Assembly: GCF_039555325.1 (NCBI RefSeq)
Contig: NZ_CP154608.1
Span: forward strand, 1,860,001-1,924,000
Direction: 5' to 3'
DNA length: 64,000 bases
Source: Sphingomicrobium sp. XHP0239
Lineage (GTDB): Bacteria > Pseudomonadota > Alphaproteobacteria > Sphingomonadales > Sphingomonadaceae
Position 1 is the first letter of the stretch; each line of letters starts with the position of its first letter. The position numbers and the translations under genes are program-made. This document shows positions 18,191 to 27,226 of this stretch, piece by piece. Under the pieces are notes generated by a model. The model had not been told where the DNA came from, made no database searches, and saw nothing but the letters and a program-made list of their open reading frames with translations.

Positions 18191-19777
18191 CTACTCAGCG
18201 TCGAGTTCGCGCAGACTTCGGCCCCGGCTCTCACGTCCAGCCCAGGCCACCATTCCCACAGAAGCAGCTGTTGGGAGAAGTAGTGCCAAGGCCGCTCCCA
18301 CCAAAGTCGGCGCGAAACCGACGAGCGCGGCGACCTGCACCGCCACACCGCCAAATTTACTGCTCCCCGCGACCAGCCCCGTTGCCCTGCCGCGCGTGCC
18401 AAGCGGGTAATTCTCCGCTGTATAGGGCAGCAGAACCGCAATTGTGCCGTTGGTGCCAACGATCAACATGGCAATGACAGAAACCAGCATTGGCTCCCAG
18501 CTCAGCAGTTTGGCCGGAAGCAAGGCTCCCAGCAGACCAATGAATGTCAGGCTGACGGTCCCGACGAGCGTCCACTTGCTGCTGTGCCTCGCATAGAAGA
18601 ACGCCGCGAGCAGGATCGTCGGGAAAGCGATCAACGATGATCTGGCGAGGATCCCGCTGCCGATTTCCGCACTGTAACCGCGCGATTGCAGGTCCGACGG
18701 CAGCCACAGAAGCAGGCCGAAATTGACGAAGCTCCAGCACAGTGCGGTTACGGTTAGTGCCACGGTAATCTGGCGATGACCTTTCGGCGACGGTGAATCT
18801 TTTGGGGGATGCGCTGGGCGCGGTTTGGGGCGCAGACCGAACTTCCGCTGCATTTCCGCTAGCTCTGATGTCCTCCCGCGCTTGGCTAGAAAACGGGGTG
18901 TTTCGGGAATGAAACGCGCTAGGGCGAGTAGCAAAAGGCCACTGGGAAAACCTTGCAACCAGAGTGATCGCCAGCCGTAGATCGGCTCCAACACATATGC
19001 TGCGCCACTTGCTGCGATGTAGCCGCCTACCAGCCCGGTCCCGCCTACTAGGACTAGCACCCAGCTACGGTGTCTTGGCGGCATCACCTCGGCCAGCAAG
19101 GTGTAAATCACCGGCAGCATGCCTCCCGCTGAAGTGCCCATCAGGAAGCACATCACCAGGTTCCACTCAAATTCCGGCATCGCACCGCAAATCGCGGTGG
19201 ATACGAATAGGATCGTGGATAGCAGGATGGAAACCCGGCGACCGTAGATGTCGGCCAGCCAGCCCCAGAGGAACGATCCTATGGTTGTTCCGGTCAAAGC
19301 GACCAACGGCAGTAAAGCCACGCGCGACCGGTCGATCCCGTATTCCGCTGCCATTCCCGGGAGCACGAACCCAAGTGTGGCGGGCTTCATCACATCGATC
19401 ACGAGACCGAGCGTAAGCACCAGCAAAGTCGCCGCATGCCAGCGGTTGAGCGGCGTCGAATCCGGCGCTTCGAAGCTGGTCCCGGCATGCTCGCCGTGCG
19501 GTGCGCGCTTCTTTGGGAGAGCGCCGAAGCACGCGAGCAGCGCACCAATCAGGATCAGTGCCATGCCAAACCACATGCCGGGATCCATTGTCATTCCAGC
19601 GAGGTGGTTACCCATCTTATGCGCCATTGCCAGCATCGGTAGATGAAGCATGACCCCGAGGCTGATTGCAGCGCAACCTGCCCAGAAAAACGGAAGGCGT
19701 TCGCCAACAATTGAATCTTTTTGCCCGACCCTGTCCATTACCTGCGATGTAGGAATACCCCAATCATTAGCAAGCAA
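18191..19777 (-). CDS. MFS transporter with extra N-terminal membrane segments
   Basis: A 528-residue major facilitator. The canonical part begins at about residue 110 (ATLLVLTLGLVIDVMKPATL). It carries the loop 2-3 motif LWGWLADIYGRRVSILLST and the first-half end RFIPETPRFLAKRGR, as in the sugar/aromatic-acid porter group. The second half ends GTRGRATGLVAGSSKFGG. Ahead of this are about 110 residues with two added hydrophobic spans (FFWAGCAAISLGVMLHLPML and MWFGMALILIGALLACFGAL), suggesting 14 rather than 12 segments. A later start at the Met about 13 codons in is possible but still keeps both extra spans. The substrate is unknown and no catabolic genes adjoin it. Confidence 0.85.
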   Translation of the reverse strand: MLANDWGIPTSQVMDRVGQKDSIVGERLPFFWAGCAAISLGVMLHLPMLAMAHKMGNHLAGMTMDPGMWFGMALILIGALLACFGALPKKRAPHGEHAGTSFEAPDSTPLNRWHAATLLVLTLGLVIDVMKPATLGFVLPGMAAEYGIDRSRVALLPLVALTGTTIGSFLWGWLADIYGRRVSILLSTILFVSTAICGAMPEFEWNLVMCFLMGTSAGGMLPVIYTLLAEVMPPRHRSWVLVLVGGTGLVGGYIAASGAAYVLEPIYGWRSLWLQGFPSGLLLLALARFIPETPRFLAKRGRTSELAEMQRKFGLRPKPRPAHPPKDSPSPKGHRQITVALTVTALCWSFVNFGLLLWLPSDLQSRGYSAEIGSGILARSSLIAFPTILLAAFFYARHSSKWTLVGTVSLTFIGLLGALLPAKLLSWEPMLVSVIAMLIVGTNGTIAVLLPYTAENYPLGTRGRATGLVAGSSKFGGVAVQVAALVGFAPTLVGAALALLLPTAASVGMVAWAGRESRGRSLRELDAE

Positions 19778-20073
19778 CTGAAGCGAGATCGAAATGTCTG
19801 GAAATGGGGTCGTTATCGGAATGGCCGCTCCGACCCTATATCAGACACGCGTCAGGGCCGTACCAACAAAATTTCCCAGCGATTGAGTGCCCAGTTTTGT
19901 CATCTATGGGGCACCACATTCAAAGAATGTCGGAAACCTGTGGGTCCTTCAGTACCCCATAGACGACACCCGAGAACTCCCGCGCGGAACGACTGCCGTG
20001 ATCGTCCGATATGCGCCTAAGGGTGCCGCCCGTTTCGGCGTGAGGTATTGAAAATCTATCTTGTACAGAGCCT
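19778..20073. other. 296-base gap upstream of the MFS gene
   Basis: It contains the 5' leader of the MFS gene and the 3' flank of the FkbM methyltransferase gene, both on the minus strand. No RNA gene, strong hairpin or supported small reading frame was found. Confidence 0.4.
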
Positions 20074-20889
20074 TTAGCGTGTCGCCAGCACGTCGTAATG
20101 CCGTCCGACGCCAAATTTCTGAAAATGGCGAAAGCCTTGGTCGCGAAGAGCTTCGTAGACCGACGCCGCATCGGCGTATCGTTCATCCATTTCGTAGAAA
20201 ATCGCGGTGATGCGATTCACGAATGGCGAGCCCATCAGTTCGTCAACGACGACCGCTTCGTGCCCTTCGACGTCGATCTTGATAACAACATCGAGCGCTG
20301 GATCGAGATACTGCTCGAGCCCCGTTGCATCGATGGTGCTAATGCGTTCCCCTTGACCCCCCTTACCTAGATGTGTGCCGAGCGTAGAAGCCCCGCTATG
20401 TCCTGCCCTCGTGTAGATGGTCGTCTCGCCGGAGATCGTAGAGAACGCTGCCCTAAGGAGTACGGCCTTGTCTGCTGCGCCATTGAGCGCGATATTCGAC
20501 GACAGGATGTCGAAGGTCCGCTGGACCGGCTCGAAAGCGATCATTTGCCTACAGCCGCTGTTGTTCGCGGCGACAAGGGAATAAAGCCCCTGATTTGCGC
20601 CGATGTCGACGAACGCAAAGTCAGTTTCGATGCTTTGAAGATAATCGGAAAGATACCGGCCGTAGGTGCCGTAATGGCAGTAGCAAAAGGTTTTGTCGGC
20701 GAAGTCCGTACGTAGAGCGACGCCGTAGGATGAGAACGTCGTCGCTTCAGGCGACCCGAACCATTCGGAGAGCGTGGCGCGGATACGCCCTAGGCATCTC
20801 GCCCGCGCTACGCGAAGGTGCCGCAGAACAAGGGCGTCCAGTTTGACGAGAAATGGCTGAGGTCGCCACAAGGTCGCAGCGTCGGACAT
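20074..20889 (-). CDS. FkbM-family methyltransferase
   Basis: A 271-residue SAM-dependent methyltransferase. Motif I is FAFVDIGANQGLYSLVA (about residues 92-108), followed by MIAFEPVQRTFDILSSNIALNG and the FkbM signature VVIKIDVEGHEAVVVDEL near residue 200. FkbM enzymes methylate hydroxyls of small molecules or of sugars in surface polysaccharides. The neighbours are an MFS transporter and an RTX fragment, so the target is unclear. Start at the ATG at 20887-20889. No transmembrane segment or signal peptide. Confidence 0.88.
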   Translation of the reverse strand: MSDAATLWRPQPFLVKLDALVLRHLRVARARCLGRIRATLSEWFGSPEATTFSSYGVALRTDFADKTFCYCHYGTYGRYLSDYLQSIETDFAFVDIGANQGLYSLVAANNSGCRQMIAFEPVQRTFDILSSNIALNGAADKAVLLRAAFSTISGETTIYTRAGHSGASTLGTHLGKGGQGERISTIDATGLEQYLDPALDVVIKIDVEGHEAVVVDELMGSPFVNRITAIFYEMDERYADAASVYEALRDQGFRHFQKFGVGRHYDVLATR

Positions 20890-20941
20890 GAAGCAGAAGT
20901 CCTTTTATCACTGCTTTTAACGGTATGAGGGCTTTCGCGGG

Positions 20942-21190
20942 ACGAATGCGGCCTGTCGATCCCTAATCGCTGCGGTGTGCAAGATATGCGACCACCGAGC
21001 GACTTGAGTGGTTTGGACCTCGTGGACTATCGTGTCGATCGGTGTCTCGAGGGCGGTCGAGAAGTCCATGATGTCGTCGCGGCTGCCCGCCTCGAGCACG
21101 AATACGTCCGCTCCCGTACCGCCGGTGAGCGTGTCGTCGTCTGCGCCGCCGACGAGACGGTTTGCCCGCCGCACCTTCGACGCCGCTCAT
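20942..21190 (-). pseudogene. Decayed C-terminal fragment of an RTX gene, duplicate of the 24278-29083 gene
   Basis: On the minus strand this encodes NRLVGGADDDTLTGGTGAD and VFVLEAGSRDDIMDFSTA, almost the same as residues about 1483-1519 of the large RTX protein. At DNA level, 21052-21170 (reverse complement) matches 28715-28834 with only scattered changes over about 119 bases. It then jumps across about 155 missing bases to a weaker match with 28999-29045 (ETPIDTIV against GTPLDTMI). No upstream RTX or Hcp-like coding remains and the frame ends in unrelated residues. It is the remnant of a second copy, in the opposite direction. Confidence 0.75.
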
Positions 21191-21668
21191 CAACCTTATT
21201 TCCCACAGAGGCCGACATCAACGCTGGCTGTACACGGGAGTCCGGCTTTCTGATGCCCGACATCAAGCGTGAGCGACATAGGCGAAGGGGCGGCGGTTGG
21301 TGTCGCTTTCAGAATGTCCGCTGTCGGCAGGGAACGTTCTTGAGGCAGCCGCTGTTCTCACACTCTCGATTGAACCGCACAGTCCGTTATCGGCACTTCA
21401 GTCGACTTCGTCCCACAATATCCCGAAGCGTCGAAGCTTTCCCCGCTCACGGTAGGCACTGGGATTAACGTCCGGCCTACCCAAGACGCAGCGGGTAGGA
21501 GCCGAGAGCCACTGCTCGTGTCGCCTTGGGGCGAGGACCTTGTCGAACGTCTCATCCTGCTCAGGCAGTTGGTCGCCAGGGGAACGACTTTCATCGATTA
21601 GCGATACGCCGACCCATTCCCATGACGCATTTGGGACCTGGATTACAAGTGTAACCGGGAGGACGGAT
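21191..21668. other. 478-base gap between RTX remnant and TonB receptor
   Basis: Open frames here are short, lack ribosome sites and match nothing I recognise. The last bases carry the receptor's ribosome site (CGGGAGGA, five bases before the ATG at 21669). The receptor frame is open 43 codons further upstream, but that part has no signal-peptide character. Confidence 0.45.
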
Positions 21669-23777
21669 ATGATTGCATATCAGTATGTTTGGTCGACGGC
21701 CATGGCGTGCGCTCTTGTTGCGACATCGACCTCTGCTGCGGCGCAAGATAGCGGAACAACGGGCAATGCACCTCCGCCTGATCCAGCTCTTATTGAAACA
21801 CCTGCCTCTGGCGGTGAGGCACAGATCTATACCTCGGCAGATTTCGTGCGATACGCCCCGCGCAACGCACTCGACATGCTAAGTCAGGTACCCGGGTTCA
21901 ACATCCGAGATAGCGAACAGCGCCGAGGGCTCGGCACCGCGACCGGTAACGTGCTCTTCAATGGTGTTCGTCCGTCGAACAAGTCGGAGGAACTGTTCAC
22001 TCTCCTGCAGCGCATCCCCGCCGATACCGTGGATCGAATTGAAATTGTTGATGGCGCGACACTCGATATCCCGGGCCTGTCCGGACAAGTCGCCAACATT
22101 GTCTACCGGGCCAACGACCTTTCCGGACAGTTCGCCTGGAACCCCGAATTCCGTACCAATTTCACCGATCCTCTGCTTACGCGCGGGACCGTCTCGCTCA
22201 GCGGCCGCGCCGGGACCGTCGAGTACCAGCTAGGTCTCAACAACGAGAACTCCGGTCGCTCGGGCGCGGGGGGTGCGACGCTCGTATACGATGGAAACGA
22301 TACCCTGATCGAAACGCGCGACGAGGTCTTCACCAGCGATTATGACTCGCCTCGCCTCTCCGCCAGCATCAATTGGGACCCCGTCGGGTCGGTCGAGGCC
22401 AATCTCAACAGCCAATATCAGCGCATCTACAATCGCTATCGTGAAGACGGCACGCGTACCTTTGTTGGCGGCATCGATCAGGCTCGTTCGGTGCGCCAGA
22501 ACGGGGACAGCTGGAACTGGCAGCTCGGCGGGGACATTGCCTTCGATCTTGGCCCCGGCAGACTGAAGAGCATTGGCCTCAGGCGGTTCAGCCGCGAACC
22601 GTTTGCCCAGACCGTCATTACCGAGTTTGCGGACGCATCGCCCACGCTTGGCAACCGCTTCACGCAATCGGGTGACATCGGGGAGACCATCGGACGCGGG
22701 GAATACAGCTGGGGCATGTTCGGCGGCGATTGGCAACTCGCTGGCGAGGCCGCATTCAACACGCTCGAAAATGTCGCAGAACTCTTCCTGCTCGATGCTG
22801 ACGGCAATTTTATCGAGGTACCCTTTCCGGGCGGTAGCGGTGGGGTGAGCGAAGATCGTTACGAGGGGTCGCTCAGCTTCGGTCGCCCAATTACCAGCAA
22901 CCTGTCGTTCCAGCTGATCGCCGGCGCGGAGCATTCGACCATCATGCAAACCGGCGATGGTGGCCTGACACGCAGCTTCCTGCGCCCCAAAGGTTCGCTG
23001 TCATTGGCGTGGCAGCCGGGCGACGGGTTCGATGCCTCTGTGCGCCTGTCGCGCCGCGTGGGTCAGCTCTCGTTCTACGATTTCCTCGCCCGCGCCTTTC
23101 TGGATGACGACAATCAAAATGCCGGCAATGCAGACCTGCGCCCGCAACAGGATTGGAGCGTGGAAGGCGAACTGGGCAAGACACTTGGTCCCTGGGGTTC
23201 GACTAGATTTCGGTTTATCTATCGCGACGTGGAAGACCGGGTTGACATAGTGCCGGTCGGAACCAGCGAGGCGGTGGGCAACATTCCCAGCGCCTGGGCG
23301 GCGGCGGTCGTCTCCGAGTCTTCCATCAATCTTGACCCCTTGGGGGTGCAGGGGATGCGGCTAGATGCTACGATTGTATTCCAGACCTCGCGCCAGAACG
23401 ATCCTTTTACCAACGAGGATCGACAATGGAGCGGTTTTCCCACCCGCCAGGCAAGCTTCAACCTGCGACACGATATCCCTGCTAGCGATTGGGCCTATTC
23501 ACTCAGCGCTAGCCACGCATACGTTCAGCCGCGCTATCGCAGCAATGAAGTTTCCCGCACTACCGAAGGACCATGGTTTGCCAGCGCCTCGGTCGAGAAC
23601 AAGGACGTCTTCGGCCTCACTGTTGCCGCTGGATTAGGCAATATTCTCGGTGCCCGCTCATATCGCGACAGAACAGTCTTCGAAGGTCTGCGCGGAACGA
23701 CGCTGATCGATTTCGTCGAGCGGCGGAACCGATTAATCGGGCCGATCTTCAGCCTTTCGGTGCGAGGGGACTTCTAA
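21669..23777 (+). CDS. TonB-dependent receptor-like outer membrane protein
   Basis: A 702-residue outer-membrane protein. The signal peptide is MIAYQYVWSTAMACALVATS then TSAAAQ. A plug domain follows (about 50-150): YTSADFVRYAPRNALDMLSQ, VPGFNIRDSE, GNVLFNGVRPSNKSEELF and RIEIVDGATLDIPGLSGQVA. The rest is beta-barrel ending in the aromatic terminus FSLSVRGDF. It is shorter than classical siderophore receptors and shows no clear TonB box; it resembles the receptor-plug proteins common in sphingomonads. The start is fixed by GGGAGGA just before the ATG at 21669. The ligand is unknown. It sits between the RTX fragment and the intact RTX gene. Confidence 0.85.
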   Translation: MIAYQYVWSTAMACALVATSTSAAAQDSGTTGNAPPPDPALIETPASGGEAQIYTSADFVRYAPRNALDMLSQVPGFNIRDSEQRRGLGTATGNVLFNGVRPSNKSEELFTLLQRIPADTVDRIEIVDGATLDIPGLSGQVANIVYRANDLSGQFAWNPEFRTNFTDPLLTRGTVSLSGRAGTVEYQLGLNNENSGRSGAGGATLVYDGNDTLIETRDEVFTSDYDSPRLSASINWDPVGSVEANLNSQYQRIYNRYREDGTRTFVGGIDQARSVRQNGDSWNWQLGGDIAFDLGPGRLKSIGLRRFSREPFAQTVITEFADASPTLGNRFTQSGDIGETIGRGEYSWGMFGGDWQLAGEAAFNTLENVAELFLLDADGNFIEVPFPGGSGGVSEDRYEGSLSFGRPITSNLSFQLIAGAEHSTIMQTGDGGLTRSFLRPKGSLSLAWQPGDGFDASVRLSRRVGQLSFYDFLARAFLDDDNQNAGNADLRPQQDWSVEGELGKTLGPWGSTRFRFIYRDVEDRVDIVPVGTSEAVGNIPSAWAAAVVSESSINLDPLGVQGMRLDATIVFQTSRQNDPFTNEDRQWSGFPTRQASFNLRHDIPASDWAYSLSASHAYVQPRYRSNEVSRTTEGPWFASASVENKDVFGLTVAAGLGNILGARSYRDRTVFEGLRGTTLIDFVERRNRLIGPIFSLSVRGDF

Positions 23778-24277
23778 AGGATCGACCGGGTGCGAATGCC
23801 GTGTTTCAGGCGTAGCAAGAGCCAGATGAGCCGCCTGCGCTCCCATTAGGATCAAGCGCTCGTCGACTTGATCGAGATTGACTGTCATCTGTGGAATAGA
23901 GGGCGTATTTTCATTTCACCCTTTGACTAAAGCCTGCCTCAATGGCTTCGATGTGGATCCTGGTGAAAGTCCGCTTTGCATCAATAGCAGAACGTATGCC
24001 GCTCGTCCGCGAATAGCTCATGGGTTGTTCGGCGTCCATCGGCGACCCTACTCAACCGAACGCAATGCCAAATGCTTGAAAATGCGACTTGGTCTGGCAG
24101 CTTCGCAACTTTCTACCGTTGGGCGCGCCAAATATTGCGCTGGATCGGCTTCTCGATTTGCGCGGCTGGTGATATGGTCCGACGCATCTGCTTCGTGAGT
24201 CGCGTACGGTCGGGCTTGCACTTTTGGCACCTGACTCCTCTGTCCGCGCTTCGTTGCGTAAGGGGGGAAAGCATATC
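23778..24277. other. 500-base gap upstream of the Hcp-like/RTX gene
   Basis: No supported gene. A 106-codon open frame at 23878-24198 has no ribosome site and no recognisable motif and is rejected. The 3' end carries a purine run, AAGGGGGGAAAG, about eight bases before the ATG at 24278, which acts as the ribosome site of the large RTX gene. Confidence 0.45.
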
Positions 24278-27226
24278 ATGGCCATTCGCTATTTCATCCG
24301 CATCGACGGCATTGACGGGGATAGCAGAGCTGTTGGGTTCGAGGGCTGGTTCGAGCTTTCCTCTTTCTCACTTAGCGCCGCCGAACTCGAAGCAATGATG
24401 AGCGGGCGGATATCTTTTTCTGACCTGCAAATTTTACTGCAGAACAACGCCGCGTTCGCGCAGCTGATGGCCACCCTCGCGAGCGGAGCGACCATCCCCG
24501 CGATCGAGATCGTCGGCGTCGACGGCGATATCGAGGTCTATCACCTGACCCTTAATGGTGTTGGGGTGAGGAGCATCTCGGAGAGCGGATCGTCCTTTTC
24601 CGAAAGTTCCACGTTCGTAGCACTCAGCTTCGGGAAATTCGGCCTCGAGACTGCCGATATCAGCCCGGAGGGTGTCCGGACAAACGTCGAATTCTTCGGT
24701 TGGGACCTTGAGGCCAATGTCGCACTCGACCCCGCAGACCTCGTTTCCGCTCTATCGATACCCGGCGGGGATGCGCCCGAGCCGGAACGCTACTTTATCC
24801 GCATCGACGGGGTCGAAGGGACCGCGACGTTGGCGGGGTACGAAGGCTGGATCGAAGTCGCGGCCCAGTTTTTCGACGTTTCGGTCGATCCCGACAGCGG
24901 TGCGATCAATTGGTCACCGCTGGGTGCCTTCCTTGTCGACGATCTTGCGGGATTTCCCGACCTGCTGGCGCTGATCAGCAGCGGCAGCACAATTGCCGCC
25001 GTTGAGTTGGTGGGCGTGGCCCGCAACGAGCTCGGCGTATGGGACGTAGTCTCTCGAACGGTGCTGAACGATGCTATCCTTGGTGTCGTCTCGCACGGGC
25101 AGAGCAACGGTTCGGATGCGATCCAACTGCAGTTCGATTACACGCAGATCGGCGTCTATGCCTACGCCGACATTCGCGGCACGATCCAGGAGCAGTTCGC
25201 TCTCGGTTGGGATCGGTCAACCAACACTCCCATCGATCCCGACGCGATGATACCAGCGACCAGCGGCGCGGTCGATGCGGGCGATCCGGTGCGATATTAC
25301 GTGCGCATCGAAGGCGTGGACGGGACGTCGACGGCGGCTGGATACGAGGGCTGGTACGATCTGCTGGCGTTCAACCTCGACGCCACCAACGATACCGACG
25401 TGATCAGCGGGGTCCTGCGCGGCGGGCAAGTCACCTTTTCCGACTTGGAAATCGTGCTCACCGACTTGTCGGCATTGACCGAGCTGCTCGCCGCCTACGC
25501 GGTCGACACAAACCTCGGAAAGGTGACTATCGAGGGCGTTTCGTCCGAAAGCGGAAACGTGGTCTTCCGGATGACCATCGGCGATGCGCAATTGGCGCAG
25601 GCGCCGTCGGCCGACGGCAATTCGCTGGTCGCCAACTTGGAATTCAGCAAGATCAGCGTCGATGCGTGGGGGGTCGACGAGACCGGTGCCCTGTCGCAAT
25701 TGCAGAGCTTCGGCTACGACCTTGCGAGCGGCACCGACCTGGCGTCGCCGCTTGCCCCGGCGAGCGATGCGGGTGCGGTGCGCGAATATCCCGTCAATTT
25801 CGAGTCCGTCAGGGTGACCATCGACGGGTTCGCTGGTGACGGCCTTTCGTCGGATACGTCCCTGTTGGCCTACAATGTTTCGCTGGCGAACGACCTTAGT
25901 TCGGTGACCGTCAGCTTTGCCAGCATGACCGCGCTCGTTGCCTTTCTCGACGCAGGTGCCGGCGGCAGGCCGATTGAATCCGTGATGATCGAGGGACTCG
26001 CCACGACCGGGTCGGGAATCCTCATTCCGCATGGCATCCTGCTCAACGAGGTGCAGATCGAAAACGTCTTCGCGTACGGGGACGGGGTGATCGTCGCGAC
26101 CTTCAGCTTCGAGAAGATCGCCGTGACGACGCGCGGGATCAACGACAACGATCGGCTCGAGGCAGTCGAGGTGTTCGCCTTCGATCTGTCAACCGGAAGC
26201 CTCGTCGACCTCGACAGTTTCGCCGAACCGACCGGTCTGGCGGGAGAGGCGGTCCCGACCGATGTCGACTATTTCCTCGTCATCGAAGGAATCGCGGGAC
26301 CGGTGAATTTCCGCGAGATTAGCGGGGGCTTCCCAATCGACACTCTTGCGTGGGAGATCGGCGACTTCAGCGCGGGGTCGTTACAGTCGGGCGCCGTGAA
26401 CCTGTCGTTGGCGGGAGGTGTCAATATCGCGGACCTACTCGCGGCGATCGGCGGCGATGGCGTGCCTTCGGCGCGCATCTTTGCCTACCGGACGGGTACA
26501 GCCACGGATGTCGTCGATTTCCGGCTCGTCGATGTGGGCATCGAAGCGCTTTCGACAAACCTTGGCGCTGGCGGCACCGCGGGGACGACGCTCACCCTAA
26601 GCTTCGCGCAATTCGCCATTACGACGCTGAAATTCTTTCCGAGCGGTGGCTTTTCCTCGCTGCAACAGTTCGGGTGGGACCTCGAGACGAACAGTGAAGT
26701 GGTCGATCCCAATACCGTCCGGATCGCGGACAACACCACGATCGAAAATACCGCGGTGGGAGCACGTTACTTCATCAAGATCGACGGGGTTGAAGGAGAT
26801 TCGCTCGATGCCGACCATCTCGGCTGGTTTGAACTTCCCTACGTTGGGCTGAGCGCCTTCCTTGATGGTCGAGTTCTGACCTTCAACGATCTCGAATTGT
26901 ACCTTCCGAGCGAGGGCGGGCTGGTCGAACTGCTCGCTAGCATCGGCAACGACGCATTCACCGCCATCCGGATCGAAGGGGTTTCGGGAGACACCGGCGC
27001 GGTTGTCCTCGACCTGCTTCTCAACGACGTTTCGGTGCAGGCATTGACCGACGATCCTTCCGGCGGATTCGTCGCGTCACTCGACCTCGGGCAGATCGGC
27101 GTGCGGACCTATACGGTCGACCGGACGGGTGTGATTTCGCCACAGTCCGAATTCGGATGGAACCTCGAGACCAACAGCGCCATCGAATTTACTGCGCTCG
27201 TCGAACCGGATGCGGTCAACAGCGAC
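24278..27226 (+). repeat. Six tandem Hcp-like protein repeats (about 154-170 codons each)
   Basis: Repeat starts in DNA are about 24278, 24788, 25292, 25793, 26270 and 26765. Repeats 1, 2, 3 and 6 keep the full start (RYFIRIDGVEG type). Repeats 4 and 5 are more diverged (VRVTIDGFAGDG and YFLVIEGIAGPV) but keep the closing FDLSTG or FGWDLETN. DNA identity between repeats is low, so they arose long ago and are held by selection on structure. Confidence 0.75.

Noticed and set aside
21540..21668. 43-codon N-terminal extension of the TonB receptor
   Set aside because: The ATG at 21669 has an ideal ribosome site and begins a typical signal peptide; the extension does not.
23878..24198. A 106-codon plus-strand frame in the gap before the Hcp-RTX gene
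   Set aside because: No ribosome site, unlikely composition and no motif.
24278..27226. Reading the Hcp-like repeats as evidence for a type VI secretion locus
   Set aside because: No other T6SS gene is present and the repeats are fused to RTX and Ig-like domains.
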